Origin: G963669295 sp963669295
Lineage (GTDB): Bacteria > Bacteroidota > Bacteroidia > Flavobacteriales_D > CALLUQ01
Reading direction: 5' to 3'
Assembly: GCA_963669295.1 (NCBI GenBank)
Contig: OY769938.1
Span: 186,001-250,000, forward strand
DNA length: 64,000 bases
The translations under genes and the position numbers were made by a program. Below, in pieces: positions 9,938 to 18,723 of the stretch (the first letter of the stretch is position 1; every line of letters starts with the position of its first letter). The notes beneath the pieces were generated by a model, which searched no databases, was not told where the DNA came from, and was given only the letters and a program-made list of their open reading frames with translations.

Positions 9938-11326
9938 ATGAGTGATTCGAATAAACAAGGTTTGTTCTCAAACCTAAAACATGATTTACCCGCAGGTATT
10001 GTAGTATTTCTTGTGGCCATGCCCCTTTGTTTGGGGATTGCCCTTGCTTCTGGCGCACCTCTATTTTCTGGCATCATTGCTGGTATTGTAGGGGGTATCC
10101 TGGTTGCTGCTATCAGTGGTTCTCCTCTCGGAGTGAGTGGCCCGGCAGCCGGGTTGGCCGTAATTGTTTATGGCGCCATCGAGGAAATGGAAACCTTTGA
10201 AACATTTTTATTGGCGGTAATGATTGCCGGTGCAGTTCAATTGATACTTGGTTTGGCAAGGGCCGGAGTTGTGGCCAAATTCTTTCCTGGATCTGTTATT
10301 ACAGGGATGCTTTCCGGTATTGGTATTATCATTTTCCTCAAACAAATTCCGCATGCCTTTGGTTACGACAAAGACCCGGAAGGTGACTTTGCTTTTGCAC
10401 AAGTAGACGGACACAATACTTTCAGTGAATTGGGGTATATGATGGATGCCGTTAATCCCGGTGCTTTAATCATTGCAGCAGTATCGTTGTTCATCCTTAT
10501 TTTGTGGGAACAAAAATTCATGAAGAAAGTGCCGGCCTTTAAAATTATACAAGGCCCACTAGTAGCTGTTGCTGCTGGTATTGGGTTGCACCTCTTATGG
10601 GTGAAAACGGGCATGTATACGTTAGAAAGCGACCAGGTAGTAAACCTACCAGTAGCCGAATCGGTGGATGGATTTATCAACCAATTCTCCATGCCCGACT
10701 TCAACCAGTTTGGCAATGTTCAGGTATGGAAATATGCTGGTATTATTGCATTGGTAGCCAGTCTGGAAACCTTATTGTGTGTTGATGCCACAGATAAGCT
10801 CGACCCCATGAAAAGGATTACTCCTACCAACCGCGAGTTGATTGCACAAGGAGCAGGTAACATGGTATCAGGGCTCATTGGTGGGCTGCCCATTACCCAG
10901 GTAATTGTGCGTAGTTCTGCCAACATTCAATCGGGAGGTCGCACCAAGATCAGTGCTATCTTTCATGGTTTCTTGCTCGTTATTTGTGTAGCATTTATAC
11001 CAAATGTGTTGAACCTTATTCCACTAGCCAGTCTTGCTGCTATTTTATTTGTAGTAGGCTATAAGTTGGCAAAACCTTCGCTTTTCATTGCCAAATTCAA
11101 AGAAGGATGGGATCAATTCATTCCTTTTATAGTTACCATTGCAGGCATTGTATTTACCGACCTGCTTACGGGTATTGCCATTGGATTTGTAGTAGCAATG
11201 CTCTTCAAATTCTTGATTAAAAAAGATACTCCTTCATCTAACGATACTACTTCTGAAGAGGAGGAAAATAAAACTGTAGCTGCAAACAATATAGTAGAAG
11301 CTGAAGCGACTACAGTAGCAGAGTAA
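9938..11326 (+). CDS. SulP family transporter lacking STAS domain, probable bicarbonate/anion carrier
   Basis: The 462-residue protein has the SulP core (LKHDLPAGIVVFLVAMPLCLGIALASG at the start, the NRELIAQGAGNMVSGLIGGLP segment in the middle) but ends after the membrane part in a short Glu-rich tail (about 435-462) instead of a STAS domain. This shorter type next to carbonic anhydrase is a recurrent pairing, seen as support for bicarbonate import. The carbonic anhydrase gene follows by 43 bases on the same strand and DUF2490 follows that, making a three-gene operon likely. Confidence 0.9.
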   Translation: MSDSNKQGLFSNLKHDLPAGIVVFLVAMPLCLGIALASGAPLFSGIIAGIVGGILVAAISGSPLGVSGPAAGLAVIVYGAIEEMETFETFLLAVMIAGAVQLILGLARAGVVAKFFPGSVITGMLSGIGIIIFLKQIPHAFGYDKDPEGDFAFAQVDGHNTFSELGYMMDAVNPGALIIAAVSLFILILWEQKFMKKVPAFKIIQGPLVAVAAGIGLHLLWVKTGMYTLESDQVVNLPVAESVDGFINQFSMPDFNQFGNVQVWKYAGIIALVASLETLLCVDATDKLDPMKRITPTNRELIAQGAGNMVSGLIGGLPITQVIVRSSANIQSGGRTKISAIFHGFLLVICVAFIPNVLNLIPLASLAAILFVVGYKLAKPSLFIAKFKEGWDQFIPFIVTIAGIVFTDLLTGIAIGFVVAMLFKFLIKKDTPSSNDTTSEEEENKTVAANNIVEAEATTVAE

Positions 11327-11369
11327 CTGATTGAACCAACATTATTAGTGTATACATAAAACTATAAAC

Positions 11370-12011
11370 ATGGAAACGACTATCGATAATTCAAAAACTC
11401 AAACTAAAGATACACAAGCAGCCATTACCCCTGCTGCTGCACTCGACCTATTGAAAGCGGGTAACGAACGTTTTGTAAACAGCACTCCAGTAGCGCGCAA
11501 CTTGAATCAGCAGGTAAGCGATACCTCAACCGGTCAGGCACCCTTTGCAGTGGTACTGGGCTGCATCGATTCGCGTGTGCCGGGCGAAATGGTATTCGAC
11601 CAGGGCATTGGCGACATCTTCAACATCCGTATTGCTGGTAACTTCATTAACGACGATATATTGGGCAGCATGGAGTTTAGCTGTAAAGTAGCAGGGTCGA
11701 AACTCATTGTAGTAATGGGGCACGTAAGTTGTGGCGCAGTAAAAGGTGCTTGCGACAGTGTTGAATTGGGTAACCTTACCGGCATGTTGAACAAAATACA
11801 GCCCGCTATTGATGCGGTAACCGACATTACTGAAAACCGCAATTCTTCCAATGCTGAGTTTGTACAAAAAGTATCGGATGCCAATGTAGCCTTAAGTGTT
11901 GCTGCTATTCGCGAGCGCAGTGCTGTATTGCGCGAAATGCACGACAATGGCGAAATCGATATTGTAGGTGCCATGTACGACATCCATACCGGAAAGGTGT
12001 CTTTTAGCTAA
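11370..12011 (+). CDS. Beta-class carbonic anhydrase
   Basis: This 213-residue cytosolic enzyme interconverts CO2 and bicarbonate. The zinc ligands are C65 (GCIDSRVP), H118 and C121 (GHVSCGAVKGA); the catalytic dyad D67-R69 is present. No signal peptide is seen. With the SulP gene 43 bases upstream it probably couples bicarbonate import or export to hydration in the cytosol. DUF2490 begins only 5 bases after its stop. Confidence 0.96.
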   Translation: METTIDNSKTQTKDTQAAITPAAALDLLKAGNERFVNSTPVARNLNQQVSDTSTGQAPFAVVLGCIDSRVPGEMVFDQGIGDIFNIRIAGNFINDDILGSMEFSCKVAGSKLIVVMGHVSCGAVKGACDSVELGNLTGMLNKIQPAIDAVTDITENRNSSNAEFVQKVSDANVALSVAAIRERSAVLREMHDNGEIDIVGAMYDIHTGKVSFS

Positions 12012-12016
12012 TCCGT

Positions 12017-12694
12017 ATGAAACATATCGTTTTAAGCCTGCTGTTGCTACAGTGGGCATTTGCTGCATGGTCGCAAGATGAAGTGGGCAACTGGTTGATG
12101 TACTTCGGCCAAAATAAAATTGCCGATCAGTGGAGTATCCACAGTGAAGTGCAATACCGTAATCATACCCTTGCCCCAGGTAATGTAGAGCAATTGCTTA
12201 TACGCGGTGGGTTCAATTATCACTTTGCACCCAATGCCATGGTTACAGCGGGGTATGGGCACATCACTTCGCACGTATACGAAAGTGAGCAAAAAGCCCC
12301 TGAAAGCACCGAGCATCGCATTTGGCAACAATTCATCAGCACCAGCAAAATTGGCAGGGTAAAGCTAGAACACCGCTACCGTGTGGAACAGCGTTGGGTA
12401 AACAACGATTACCGCAACCGACTGCGCTACCGTTTGATGCTGTTTGTGCCATTGAACAAAAAGAAAATTGAACCAGGCACTGTTTTCGTTGGCCTGTACG
12501 ACGAAATCTTCATGAACACCGAAGAAACGTTTTTCGACCGCAACCGTTTGTACGGGGCAGTAGGCTACCAGGTAAACAGCACTACGGGTGTGCAACTGGG
12601 GTGGTTGCAACAACAGGTAGGCAACTTTGGCAAGCAATACTTGCAAATGGCCCTGGTATTTAACCCCGATTTTAGGAAGAAGGCAGCAGAATAG
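12017..12694 (+). CDS. DUF2490 family outer-membrane-like protein
   Basis: This 225-residue protein has a signal peptide (MKHIVLSLLLLQWAFAAWSQ) and the DUF2490 pattern of alternating strands with conserved WSIHSEVQYRNH near the start and FDRNRLYGAVGYQ near the end. The family is predicted to form a small outer-membrane barrel; its function is unknown. Five bases separate it from the carbonic anhydrase gene, so it probably shares that transcript. It could offer a passage route for the anion handled by the SulP protein; that is inference. Confidence 0.85.
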   Translation: MKHIVLSLLLLQWAFAAWSQDEVGNWLMYFGQNKIADQWSIHSEVQYRNHTLAPGNVEQLLIRGGFNYHFAPNAMVTAGYGHITSHVYESEQKAPESTEHRIWQQFISTSKIGRVKLEHRYRVEQRWVNNDYRNRLRYRLMLFVPLNKKKIEPGTVFVGLYDEIFMNTEETFFDRNRLYGAVGYQVNSTTGVQLGWLQQQVGNFGKQYLQMALVFNPDFRKKAAE

Positions 12695-12727
12695 TAACAC
12701 CCCCTACAATAAAAACATACGTGCCCT

Positions 12728-14158
12728 TTATGCCTGGGTACCAATAGCGGCTACCAGGTCGTCAACGGTATCGTATTGTGCTACCCATTGCAGCAATAAG
12801 GGGGCATGTTGTTGCACCGCAGCAGCGAATTGCTCGCTGCCATGCTGTACAAAAAGGTCGGCCATGTTGTTAATCATGGTAGCCATGGAGATGCCCTCAA
12901 TGGTTTTCTCCAACCGGTAGGGTTCGTCCTGTTTCAGCTTCCTGCTCAACGAAATGAATTGCGGCCCTTTATGGCGTTGCCAGGCCACCATGCATTCGCG
13001 GTGGTCGTTCACCAAATCGATGCCTTCGTTTACATGCTGTATAAGTGCCTGTACCAGTTGCCGCCCTTGCTCCGATTGGTTGAGCAATTCGCGGTACCGC
13101 TCCAGCCGTTTGGTATCGGCAAAAATTTGTACTAACTCCAATTTGTCTTGCGGAACAGGAATGATAAAGTCGGCTTCATCGTGCCAAATGGTTTGTATGT
13201 TGTTGGCCAGGGTATGATATGGTGGTTCACTGCCCTCTTTGCTCCCATTAAATACCATGCCGATGACTTTATTTTCATTGGTTACCACAACCGCTCCTGA
13301 ATCGCCATTACTCGCAAACTTTTCATTTTCTTTTCTTCCTGGGTGCCCGGCCACGATGGTGATGCCAATGCAGGTCATGTCAGCCTCTCGAAAAGTTAAA
13401 CGGGTGACCTGCCCAATGGTAAACCCAGTGCGCATTCCATACTTGCGTACCCTCGACCCTACATAATAACCACCATCGCCATCTGCCACACGCGGAAAAG
13501 CGACTCCTGTTAGTTCGCCTATTCTTATCACTTTGTTGCTGGTTTCTACCCCTTCTTCTATGCGGGCAATGGCAGCATCTATACAAGGTTCTTCCACCCC
13601 TTTCCAATTGGTGGCAATGATGGCATCATCGCTGCCATCGGTGGCTGGCTGGTAAATTTCCGTTCCATCAGCCCCTCCATCGGCATACAACACGTGGTTG
13701 CAACTCAACAGGCCTACAAACGATTTTTTATTTTTTCGCCCCAACTCTACATATACCAATGCCCCCAATGTACCAACGGCTGGTTGTTCTGCCTTTAAAT
13801 TGGAAATGGAACAACCACCTTGCAATGGGCGGTAACTGATGTTGTTCGGTAACCCCGGGTCGCCTTCAAACAATGGCTTCCGAAGTATTAAAGGTTCCGT
13901 ATCGGGTTGTTCAACTACATCCAAATAAAACCCTTCCAGGGCATTGGGAATCACCTGATCGGGATGAAGTTGATCGACGGGTCGTTTTTTTTCTACCTCT
14001 ACAAAAAGGCAAAACTCGTCCAGTAATTCCCCCTCCTTTTGGCGCAACCCTACGCCAAACCCAGTAGCTCCTTCAAAGCCCAGCAGATAATCTGCATGTG
14101 CTTTCAAGGCAGCCATGGCCTTCACTTGCTGCTTTCCATAATCGGGTTTATGCTCCAT
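12728..14158 (-). CDS. Cytosolic trypsin-like serine protease with C-terminal helical domain
   Basis: The 476-residue protein has no signal peptide. Residues about 105-335 show a chymotrypsin-fold catalytic core with a complete triad: H155 (SCNHVLYADGG), D194 (CIDAAIARI) and S287 (NGDSGAVV). The segment RKYGMRTGFTIGQVT (239-253) resembles the strand before the active serine in bacterial and Nal1-like proteases. The N-terminal 100 residues and the helical C-terminal 130 residues match nothing I can name. A protease of this fold without an export signal is unusual and suggests regulated intracellular cleavage. It converges on the DUF2490 gene across 33 bases. Confidence 0.75.
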   Translation of the reverse strand: MEHKPDYGKQQVKAMAALKAHADYLLGFEGATGFGVGLRQKEGELLDEFCLFVEVEKKRPVDQLHPDQVIPNALEGFYLDVVEQPDTEPLILRKPLFEGDPGLPNNISYRPLQGGCSISNLKAEQPAVGTLGALVYVELGRKNKKSFVGLLSCNHVLYADGGADGTEIYQPATDGSDDAIIATNWKGVEEPCIDAAIARIEEGVETSNKVIRIGELTGVAFPRVADGDGGYYVGSRVRKYGMRTGFTIGQVTRLTFREADMTCIGITIVAGHPGRKENEKFASNGDSGAVVVTNENKVIGMVFNGSKEGSEPPYHTLANNIQTIWHDEADFIIPVPQDKLELVQIFADTKRLERYRELLNQSEQGRQLVQALIQHVNEGIDLVNDHRECMVAWQRHKGPQFISLSRKLKQDEPYRLEKTIEGISMATMINNMADLFVQHGSEQFAAAVQQHAPLLLQWVAQYDTVDDLVAAIGTQA

Positions 14159-14269
14159 GATATGTTTGGTTTTAGTGGTTAGTAATGCATTGAATATACC
14201 GTAATTTTATCAATTGGGTGTTATGCAATGCATTCCCTTCCTGCTCAACAAATGGATGAAACCCAAAAG

Positions 14270-14312
14270 AAGGAGTACGAAGCACCATTTCGAGGATGTG
14301 CACTCCTTTTTT
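14270..14312 (+). terminator. Terminator-like hairpin in the leader of the multicopper oxidase gene
   Basis: AAGGAGT at 14270-14276 pairs with ACTCCTT at 14302-14308, and inside it GCAC (14282-14285) pairs with GTGC (14298-14301) across a five-base bulge. Six T residues follow (14307-14312). The hairpin points toward the oxidase gene, which starts 88 bases later, so it may attenuate that transcript or end an undetected short RNA. Nothing else is evident between 14159 and 14399. Confidence 0.4.
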
Positions 14313-14399
14313 ACAAGGATTAAAGGGGCACAATAATCGATTTCATTCTTTCCGAAATCCTTATCTTGCTACTGAAAAACTCAAAACCGGTATAGCACC

Positions 14400-16118
14400 A
14401 TGAACATTCGACTTTCGCTTTCTCCATTAAAAGGATGGGGCTGCTCATTTTTACTGGCAGCACTGCTACTATCAAGCATTGGTTACGCCCAGCTTTTCCC
14501 CAACCCCATGCATGTACCCGATACCATTATGGGCACCACATTTAACCTGGTGGTAGATGAATCGAAAAAACTTTTCATTGCTGGCGATAGCAGCGATACC
14601 TATGGCATCAATGGCGATTATTTGGGACCTACTTTAATTATGAATGAGGGTGATTTTGTGCAGATGAATGTGACCAACAACCTCGCCAATACCACCACCA
14701 TGCACTGGCATGGTATGCATGTAGCGCCCGAAGATGATGGAGGGCCACATACGCCCATTGCACCTGGAGAAACGTGGTCGCCCGACTTTACCGTATTGGA
14801 TGAGGCCACCACCTTTTGGTACCACCCACACTTGCATCATTATACGGCAGAACAAGTATACTTTGGCGCTGCGGGTATGATTTTGATCCGCGATAACAAC
14901 CCCATTGCTAATCAGCTGCCCCACACCTACGGTGTAGACGAATTTCCATTGATTATACAAGACAAATCGTTCGATACCCTCAACCAATTTATTTACACCG
15001 AAATGGCCGACACCATGATGGTGAATGGCACACTAGGTCCCTATTTGGAGGTACCCGGACAAATGGTGCGTTTCCACATCTTAAACGCTTCCAACCAACG
15101 GGTATACAACCTGGGGTTCCCCTTTCAATTCGACATGTGGCAAATTGGTTCCGATGGTGGACTGCTGGAGCAACCATTGCCTACCAACCGGTTGTACATT
15201 GCCCCGGGCGAACGCGCTGAGGTGGTCATCGACTTTAGCTCACAAATCGGCTGGAACGGGCCTATGGTATCGTTCAACTCAGAAATGGGTGATGGTGTAT
15301 CAGGAGCCCCTAATGGTCCTGGTGGCGGCCCCAACAATCCATTGGATGGGGTAGATTTTCAGGTGTTGGAATTCAGGGTACAACCCCCTACCGCCAACCC
15401 CATTACCAGCATTCCCAATAACCTCAACACGTTAAGCCCACCACAAGAAATCAATACCGACCGTTACCGCACCAAAACCTTTACAGTTGACAGTACCGGA
15501 TTTCCATTTTACATCAATGGCGAATTGATGGACATGGCGGTATTTAACGATACGGTACTGCTCGACGACATTGAAGTGTGGACGCTCATCAACGAAACCG
15601 ATATCGCGCACCCGTGGCACATTCACGACATTCAGTTTTTTGTACTCGACATCAATGGCAACCAACCTCCTCCCCACTTGCGTGGACGAAAGGATGTGGT
15701 ACTGGTAGAACCGTTTGACACGATCAGGTACATCACCCAGTTTACTGATTTCACCAACGATACGGTTCCCTACATGTTCCATTGCCACAACCTCTTTCAT
15801 GAAGATGCAGGCATGATGGGACAGTTTATTGTAACCACTGGTGTGGGGGTGGAAGAATTGGAAGAAGGCACCGCCTTTTACGCCTACCCTAACCCAACGC
15901 TCAACCGCTTTAACATTGTGGCACACGAGGGCAACTTTTCCGACATCAATACCATTGAGGTGTGGGATACCCGTGGCCGACGGCTTGTTACCAGGGTTCC
16001 TGCGCCTGGGGTCAATCAACTCGAAATTGACCTTTCGCCCTACCCTACTGGTTTGTACTTGATACGGGTAAATTATGCCGATCAGTTTCAAACATTGAAG
16101 GTGATGAAGGCAAAGTAA
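14400..16118 (+). CDS. Secreted multicopper oxidase with type IX sorting domain
   Basis: The 572-residue protein has a signal peptide (1-30), three cupredoxin domains and a C-terminal type IX secretion sorting domain (AYPNPTLNRFNIV to the final LKVMKAK). All copper motifs are present: HWHG (H102, H104), the HPHLHH segment at 142-147, HPWHIHD and HCHNLFHEDAGMM near the end of the oxidase part. It should oxidise phenolic or metal substrates at the cell surface and resembles CotA/laccase-like enzymes. The Cu(I) ATPase is 12 kb away and not linked by operon. A terminator-like hairpin lies in its leader. Confidence 0.93.
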   Translation: MNIRLSLSPLKGWGCSFLLAALLLSSIGYAQLFPNPMHVPDTIMGTTFNLVVDESKKLFIAGDSSDTYGINGDYLGPTLIMNEGDFVQMNVTNNLANTTTMHWHGMHVAPEDDGGPHTPIAPGETWSPDFTVLDEATTFWYHPHLHHYTAEQVYFGAAGMILIRDNNPIANQLPHTYGVDEFPLIIQDKSFDTLNQFIYTEMADTMMVNGTLGPYLEVPGQMVRFHILNASNQRVYNLGFPFQFDMWQIGSDGGLLEQPLPTNRLYIAPGERAEVVIDFSSQIGWNGPMVSFNSEMGDGVSGAPNGPGGGPNNPLDGVDFQVLEFRVQPPTANPITSIPNNLNTLSPPQEINTDRYRTKTFTVDSTGFPFYINGELMDMAVFNDTVLLDDIEVWTLINETDIAHPWHIHDIQFFVLDINGNQPPPHLRGRKDVVLVEPFDTIRYITQFTDFTNDTVPYMFHCHNLFHEDAGMMGQFIVTTGVGVEELEEGTAFYAYPNPTLNRFNIVAHEGNFSDINTIEVWDTRGRRLVTRVPAPGVNQLEIDLSPYPTGLYLIRVNYADQFQTLKVMKAK

Positions 16119-16149
16119 GGTGGTATAAAAACGGTTAGCTCATCGGTTG

Positions 16150-16625
16150 TCAAAAAAGCAAAAAACGCTTTTCGAAACATCGCTCTGTATTCCCCTAAGC
16201 CAAGGCACAAGCGAGCTTTTGGCCAAAAATAAATGCCGTATAAAACGGGAGAGCTCAGAGGTTCGGCTCCGAGCCAAAAAGCCTCGAATTAGAGCGTAAA
16301 GCGCTCGGAATCGAGCTAAAAACGCTTTATCGAGAGCGCATCACCCTCCTATTCGAGCGTTGAAGCATGGAGGGCATGGCAAAAAGGAACGGATGCCATG
16401 CTTTTACGCCCACTGTTGATGCAAGAAGAATCGTTGGCGAGCCTTAAAGCAACACGACCAAGCTTACTGGCAACGAGGGGCATGCTGCCTACCATTGCAT
16501 TCATAGCTCGAAGCATTAAGCGCAAAGCTTCGAGCTTCGAACGAGAAGCAACAACGCTCGTGGGCGAGCAAAAAACGCTCAACGGTGATCCTGGAACGTT
16601 CGGCCTCGAACCTTTACAAATTTCA
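16150..16625. repeat. Noncoding patch dense in CGAG/CTCG words and short hairpins
   Basis: Between the oxidase stop and the HTH gene lie 560 bases with no convincing gene. The words CGAG/CTCG recur about fifteen times (for example near 16214, 16283, 16303, 16311, 16331, 16354, 16438, 16507, 16530, 16541, 16557, 16564, 16605), and AACGCT/AGCGTT recurs five or more times, several as AAAAACGCT. Local inverted repeats include AAGCTTCGAGCTTCGA near 16525-16540. The pattern looks like a decayed short repeat array or a folded RNA, not random intergenic sequence. Confidence 0.45.
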
Positions 16626-16678
16626 TAAGCTCATGCAACCATTGCCCCCCTTTTTACGTCATTAAGAAAAGTAACGTT

Positions 16679-17089
16679 ATGATGAACGATGTACATATGG
16701 GGCAAGCCATTCGAGCAATCATGAACGAACAAGGGCTGGATAATGTTTGGTTAGCTAAACAACTGGGGCTGCATTACAGTACTGCACGTCGCATGCTCAA
16801 CAATGCCTACCTAAAAATGGAGTGGGTAATTGCCATTTCCAAACTGCTGAATGTGAATTTGTTGAAACTGTATTTACAGGAAGACATTAAGGCCAAAGAC
16901 AATTACGAGCAATTAAAATTGGAATTGAACGAACGCTTCCAGGAGCGCATCAAAGTGTTGGATGCCGCTAATGCTACTAAAGCACACGCCCTTGAAGATG
17001 AAAACAAAAAGTTAGCAAGGGAATTAGAGCTCACCCGGTTGCGGGTAACGCATTTGGAGGAAATGGTGGAAGTGTTGAAGAGCAGGTAG
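16679..17089 (+). CDS. Small HTH DNA-binding protein with C-terminal coiled coil
   Basis: The 136-residue protein has an XRE-like helix-turn-helix at about 8-66 (VWLAKQLGLHYSTARRMLNN is the core) and a coiled coil at 74-135 rich in Glu, Lys and Leu. It resembles small transcription regulators found throughout Bacteroidota. Two ATGs in tandem (16679, 16682) could start it. The repeat-rich noncoding patch lies directly upstream, so it may regulate or be regulated by that sequence. It converges with the next gene across 4 bases. Confidence 0.75.
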   Translation: MMNDVHMGQAIRAIMNEQGLDNVWLAKQLGLHYSTARRMLNNAYLKMEWVIAISKLLNVNLLKLYLQEDIKAKDNYEQLKLELNERFQERIKVLDAANATKAHALEDENKKLARELELTRLRVTHLEEMVEVLKSR

Positions 17090-17093
17090 GGAG

Positions 17094-17459
17094 TTACTGC
17101 ACCATTAAGGCCAGCACCTCTTCTTTGCTGGTGAGTTGGTTGAACCAAAACAGGTTGGCCATTAATTTCCTGCTCAACAAAAACTCAAATTGCTTGTGTT
17201 GTTTCAATTGCTCTACGCGTATGGAAGTATACACCAACGCTTCATTGGTAGGGTCGTTGCGGTGCGATAACGCAAAGAAATAACGGTAAGGGGCTACTCC
17301 AGTATTTTCGAAAGGCCGGTGTTCCAGTATTCTTTTTAGTCGGCTATAATCGCCCGTTTCAATGCCAAAGCGCAATACCAACAACTCGCCTGCAATAGTG
17401 TGTTGGATGGTAGCTGCATAAATGTTGTTCTCTTTTGAAACTTCCAGCAATTCGATCAT
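17094..17459 (-). CDS. Conserved-looking hypothetical protein
   Basis: I do not recognise this 121-residue protein. It has no signal peptide or membrane segment and looks like one mixed alpha/beta domain (MIELLEVSKENNIYAATI at the start, helical C-terminus with KLMANLFWFNQLTSKEEVLALMVQ split over two helices). I start at 17459 and not 17474, because a TACCTTTG promoter element at 17479-17486 would place the 17474 ATG at the transcription start itself. Confidence 0.55.
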   Translation of the reverse strand: MIELLEVSKENNIYAATIQHTIAGELLVLRFGIETGDYSRLKRILEHRPFENTGVAPYRYFFALSHRNDPTNEALVYTSIRVEQLKQHKQFEFLLSRKLMANLFWFNQLTSKEEVLALMVQ

Positions 17460-17478
17460 GTGATGATCTCCCATAGCA

Positions 17479-17486
17479 CAAAGGTA
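17479..17486 (-). promoter_or_regulatory. Bacteroidota -7 element upstream of the 17094-17459 gene
   Basis: The minus strand reads TACCTTTG, an exact TAnnTTTG match, 20 bases before the ATG at 17459. Confidence 0.45.
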
Positions 17487-17593
17487 TGTATAAGGCGTTA
17501 ACTTTTTCTTGCTGTACTAAATTGCAATGATGAAGTTGATTGTTATTGATAACATTGAGCATAATAGAATTTCCAACCCTCCTCCAGCGCAGT

Positions 17594-17650
17594 ATTTTTT
17601 GAAGTCGCAAATTGCGACTTCAAGTGGTTGTAACTGGATGATGGGCAATG
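17594..17650. repeat. Left direct repeat and palindrome flanking the ORF6N gene
   Basis: A T-run leads into a perfect palindrome at 17599-17623: arms TTGAAGTCGCAA and its complement around one central base. The following 27 bases match the right copy (18751-18780) at most positions, ending in ATGATGGGCAAT. No ORF6N gene follows in the leftward direction, so this is an orphan copy of the regulatory region. The rest of 17460-17891 holds no gene that I can support. Confidence 0.8.
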
Positions 17651-17891
17651 CTCTGCGTAAAAATTGATGGAGGCTATTTGGTGATAAAATGCTGGAAAGG
17701 CATGAGCAATGGGAGTGACACACTGGCATCACCTTGATGGCTTACGAAAGCTCCTTACTGCACCTGGTTCCTGTCTCGAATCAAGTTTGGGATAACACCA
17801 GAAGCTGGACTGGGAAAATCCGGTTTCCCGAATGAACTGTCCCAACAAGTTATTATTTTAAACAACCAGGCATACAAATTCAATCCGTGGC

Positions 17892-18713
17892 TCATTCTTT
17901 TGCATACCGATTCAGCAGTTGGATGAACGATTGCAGCTGCTTTTCTTCCACTACTTCCCCCTGGAACAATAAGGTTTGCGCCTCCAGTACCAGTTTAAGT
18001 TTTCGTGTCATTACAAAAAATTCCAACTGCTCGGTTTCAGCATTTACTTTACGCGCCTCTGCCCTTTCGCGTGCTGCTTCTGCCAACAGCTTTGTAATGC
18101 GGGCAGCAATCTCTTCATTCTCCAAACCGGCTTTCTTTAGCCTACTCTTCAAATGATCGATCGACTCGCTGATAATGTCTTGCACTTCTTCCGCAATGGT
18201 TGTCCCTTTTTTAGCATCAATTACCGTGTCCATTACCTGCTCCATGGCCTGTGCCAGCCTGGGGCCTATTTCCTGCATAAATTTGCTCAACTTAGTGGTT
18301 GATGCAATGGTTTTTACGGCAGCCTTTCTAGCCGCTATATTGCGCTGAATACCCATAATGGAACGCATTTCAATGAATGCCCTAATGACAAATACGCTGA
18401 TGGCATCTGCTACGGAAGAAGAAGTAACATTGGCCACTTGCAATACCCCATGTTCGGTATAAGCGTAAGGTAATTTTCTTGTTCCTCCCCAACTTGAAGT
18501 CTCATTTTGCGACTTCAAATCGTTGAACTCTTCTACGGTAAGTTGAAACCTAAAATCTTCCGGAAATTTATTGGGGTTGCGTTTGGCTTGTTCATTAATG
18601 CGTTTGGTGGCGACTTCAAACAATGCTGCCAAATCGGCATCAATGATCACATGCTGTCCACGAATGGTACGGATCGCTCCCCTGGTTCTACTGATAATTT
18701 CCTCCTCTTTCAT
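17892..18713 (-). CDS. ORF6N-domain DNA-binding protein
   Basis: The 273-residue protein carries the ORF6N domain at about 10-95 (IRGQHVIIDADLAALFEVATK split across its start, NPNKFPEDFRFQLT, then LKSQNETSSWGG and LPYAYTEHGVLQ), a phage- and plasmid-derived DNA-binding module related to KilA-N. The rest is helical and charged, with a coiled coil near 190-250. I start at the ATG at 18713; a TTG further up would lie inside the palindrome. The palindrome at 18729-18753 sits 15 bases before the start, in the position of an operator. Residues 66-74 are encoded by a near copy of the same palindrome (18494-18518). Confidence 0.9.
   Translation of the reverse strand: MKEEEIISRTRGAIRTIRGQHVIIDADLAALFEVATKRINEQAKRNPNKFPEDFRFQLTVEEFNDLKSQNETSSWGGTRKLPYAYTEHGVLQVANVTSSSVADAISVFVIRAFIEMRSIMGIQRNIAARKAAVKTIASTTKLSKFMQEIGPRLAQAMEQVMDTVIDAKKGTTIAEEVQDIISESIDHLKSRLKKAGLENEEIAARITKLLAEAARERAEARKVNAETEQLEFFVMTRKLKLVLEAQTLLFQGEVVEEKQLQSFIQLLNRYAKE
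18494..18518. repeat. Near-copy of the flanking palindrome inside the ORF6N coding region
   Basis: These 25 bases differ from the flanking palindrome at 18729-18753 at two positions and still form an imperfect inverted repeat. In frame they encode LKSQNETSS, part of the conserved ORF6N motif. Confidence 0.8.
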
Positions 18714-18723
18714 CGGCACGGTG

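Noticed and set aside
15432..16091. 219-residue frame antisense to the multicopper oxidase
   Set aside because: The sense strand encodes a complete enzyme with all copper ligands; the antisense frame has no domain and no promoter.
16349..16628. Two overlapping reading frames of about 76 residues on opposite strands in the repeat-rich patch
   Set aside because: Both are driven by repeated CGAG/AACGCT words, have no recognisable domain, and lie in sequence that looks noncoding.
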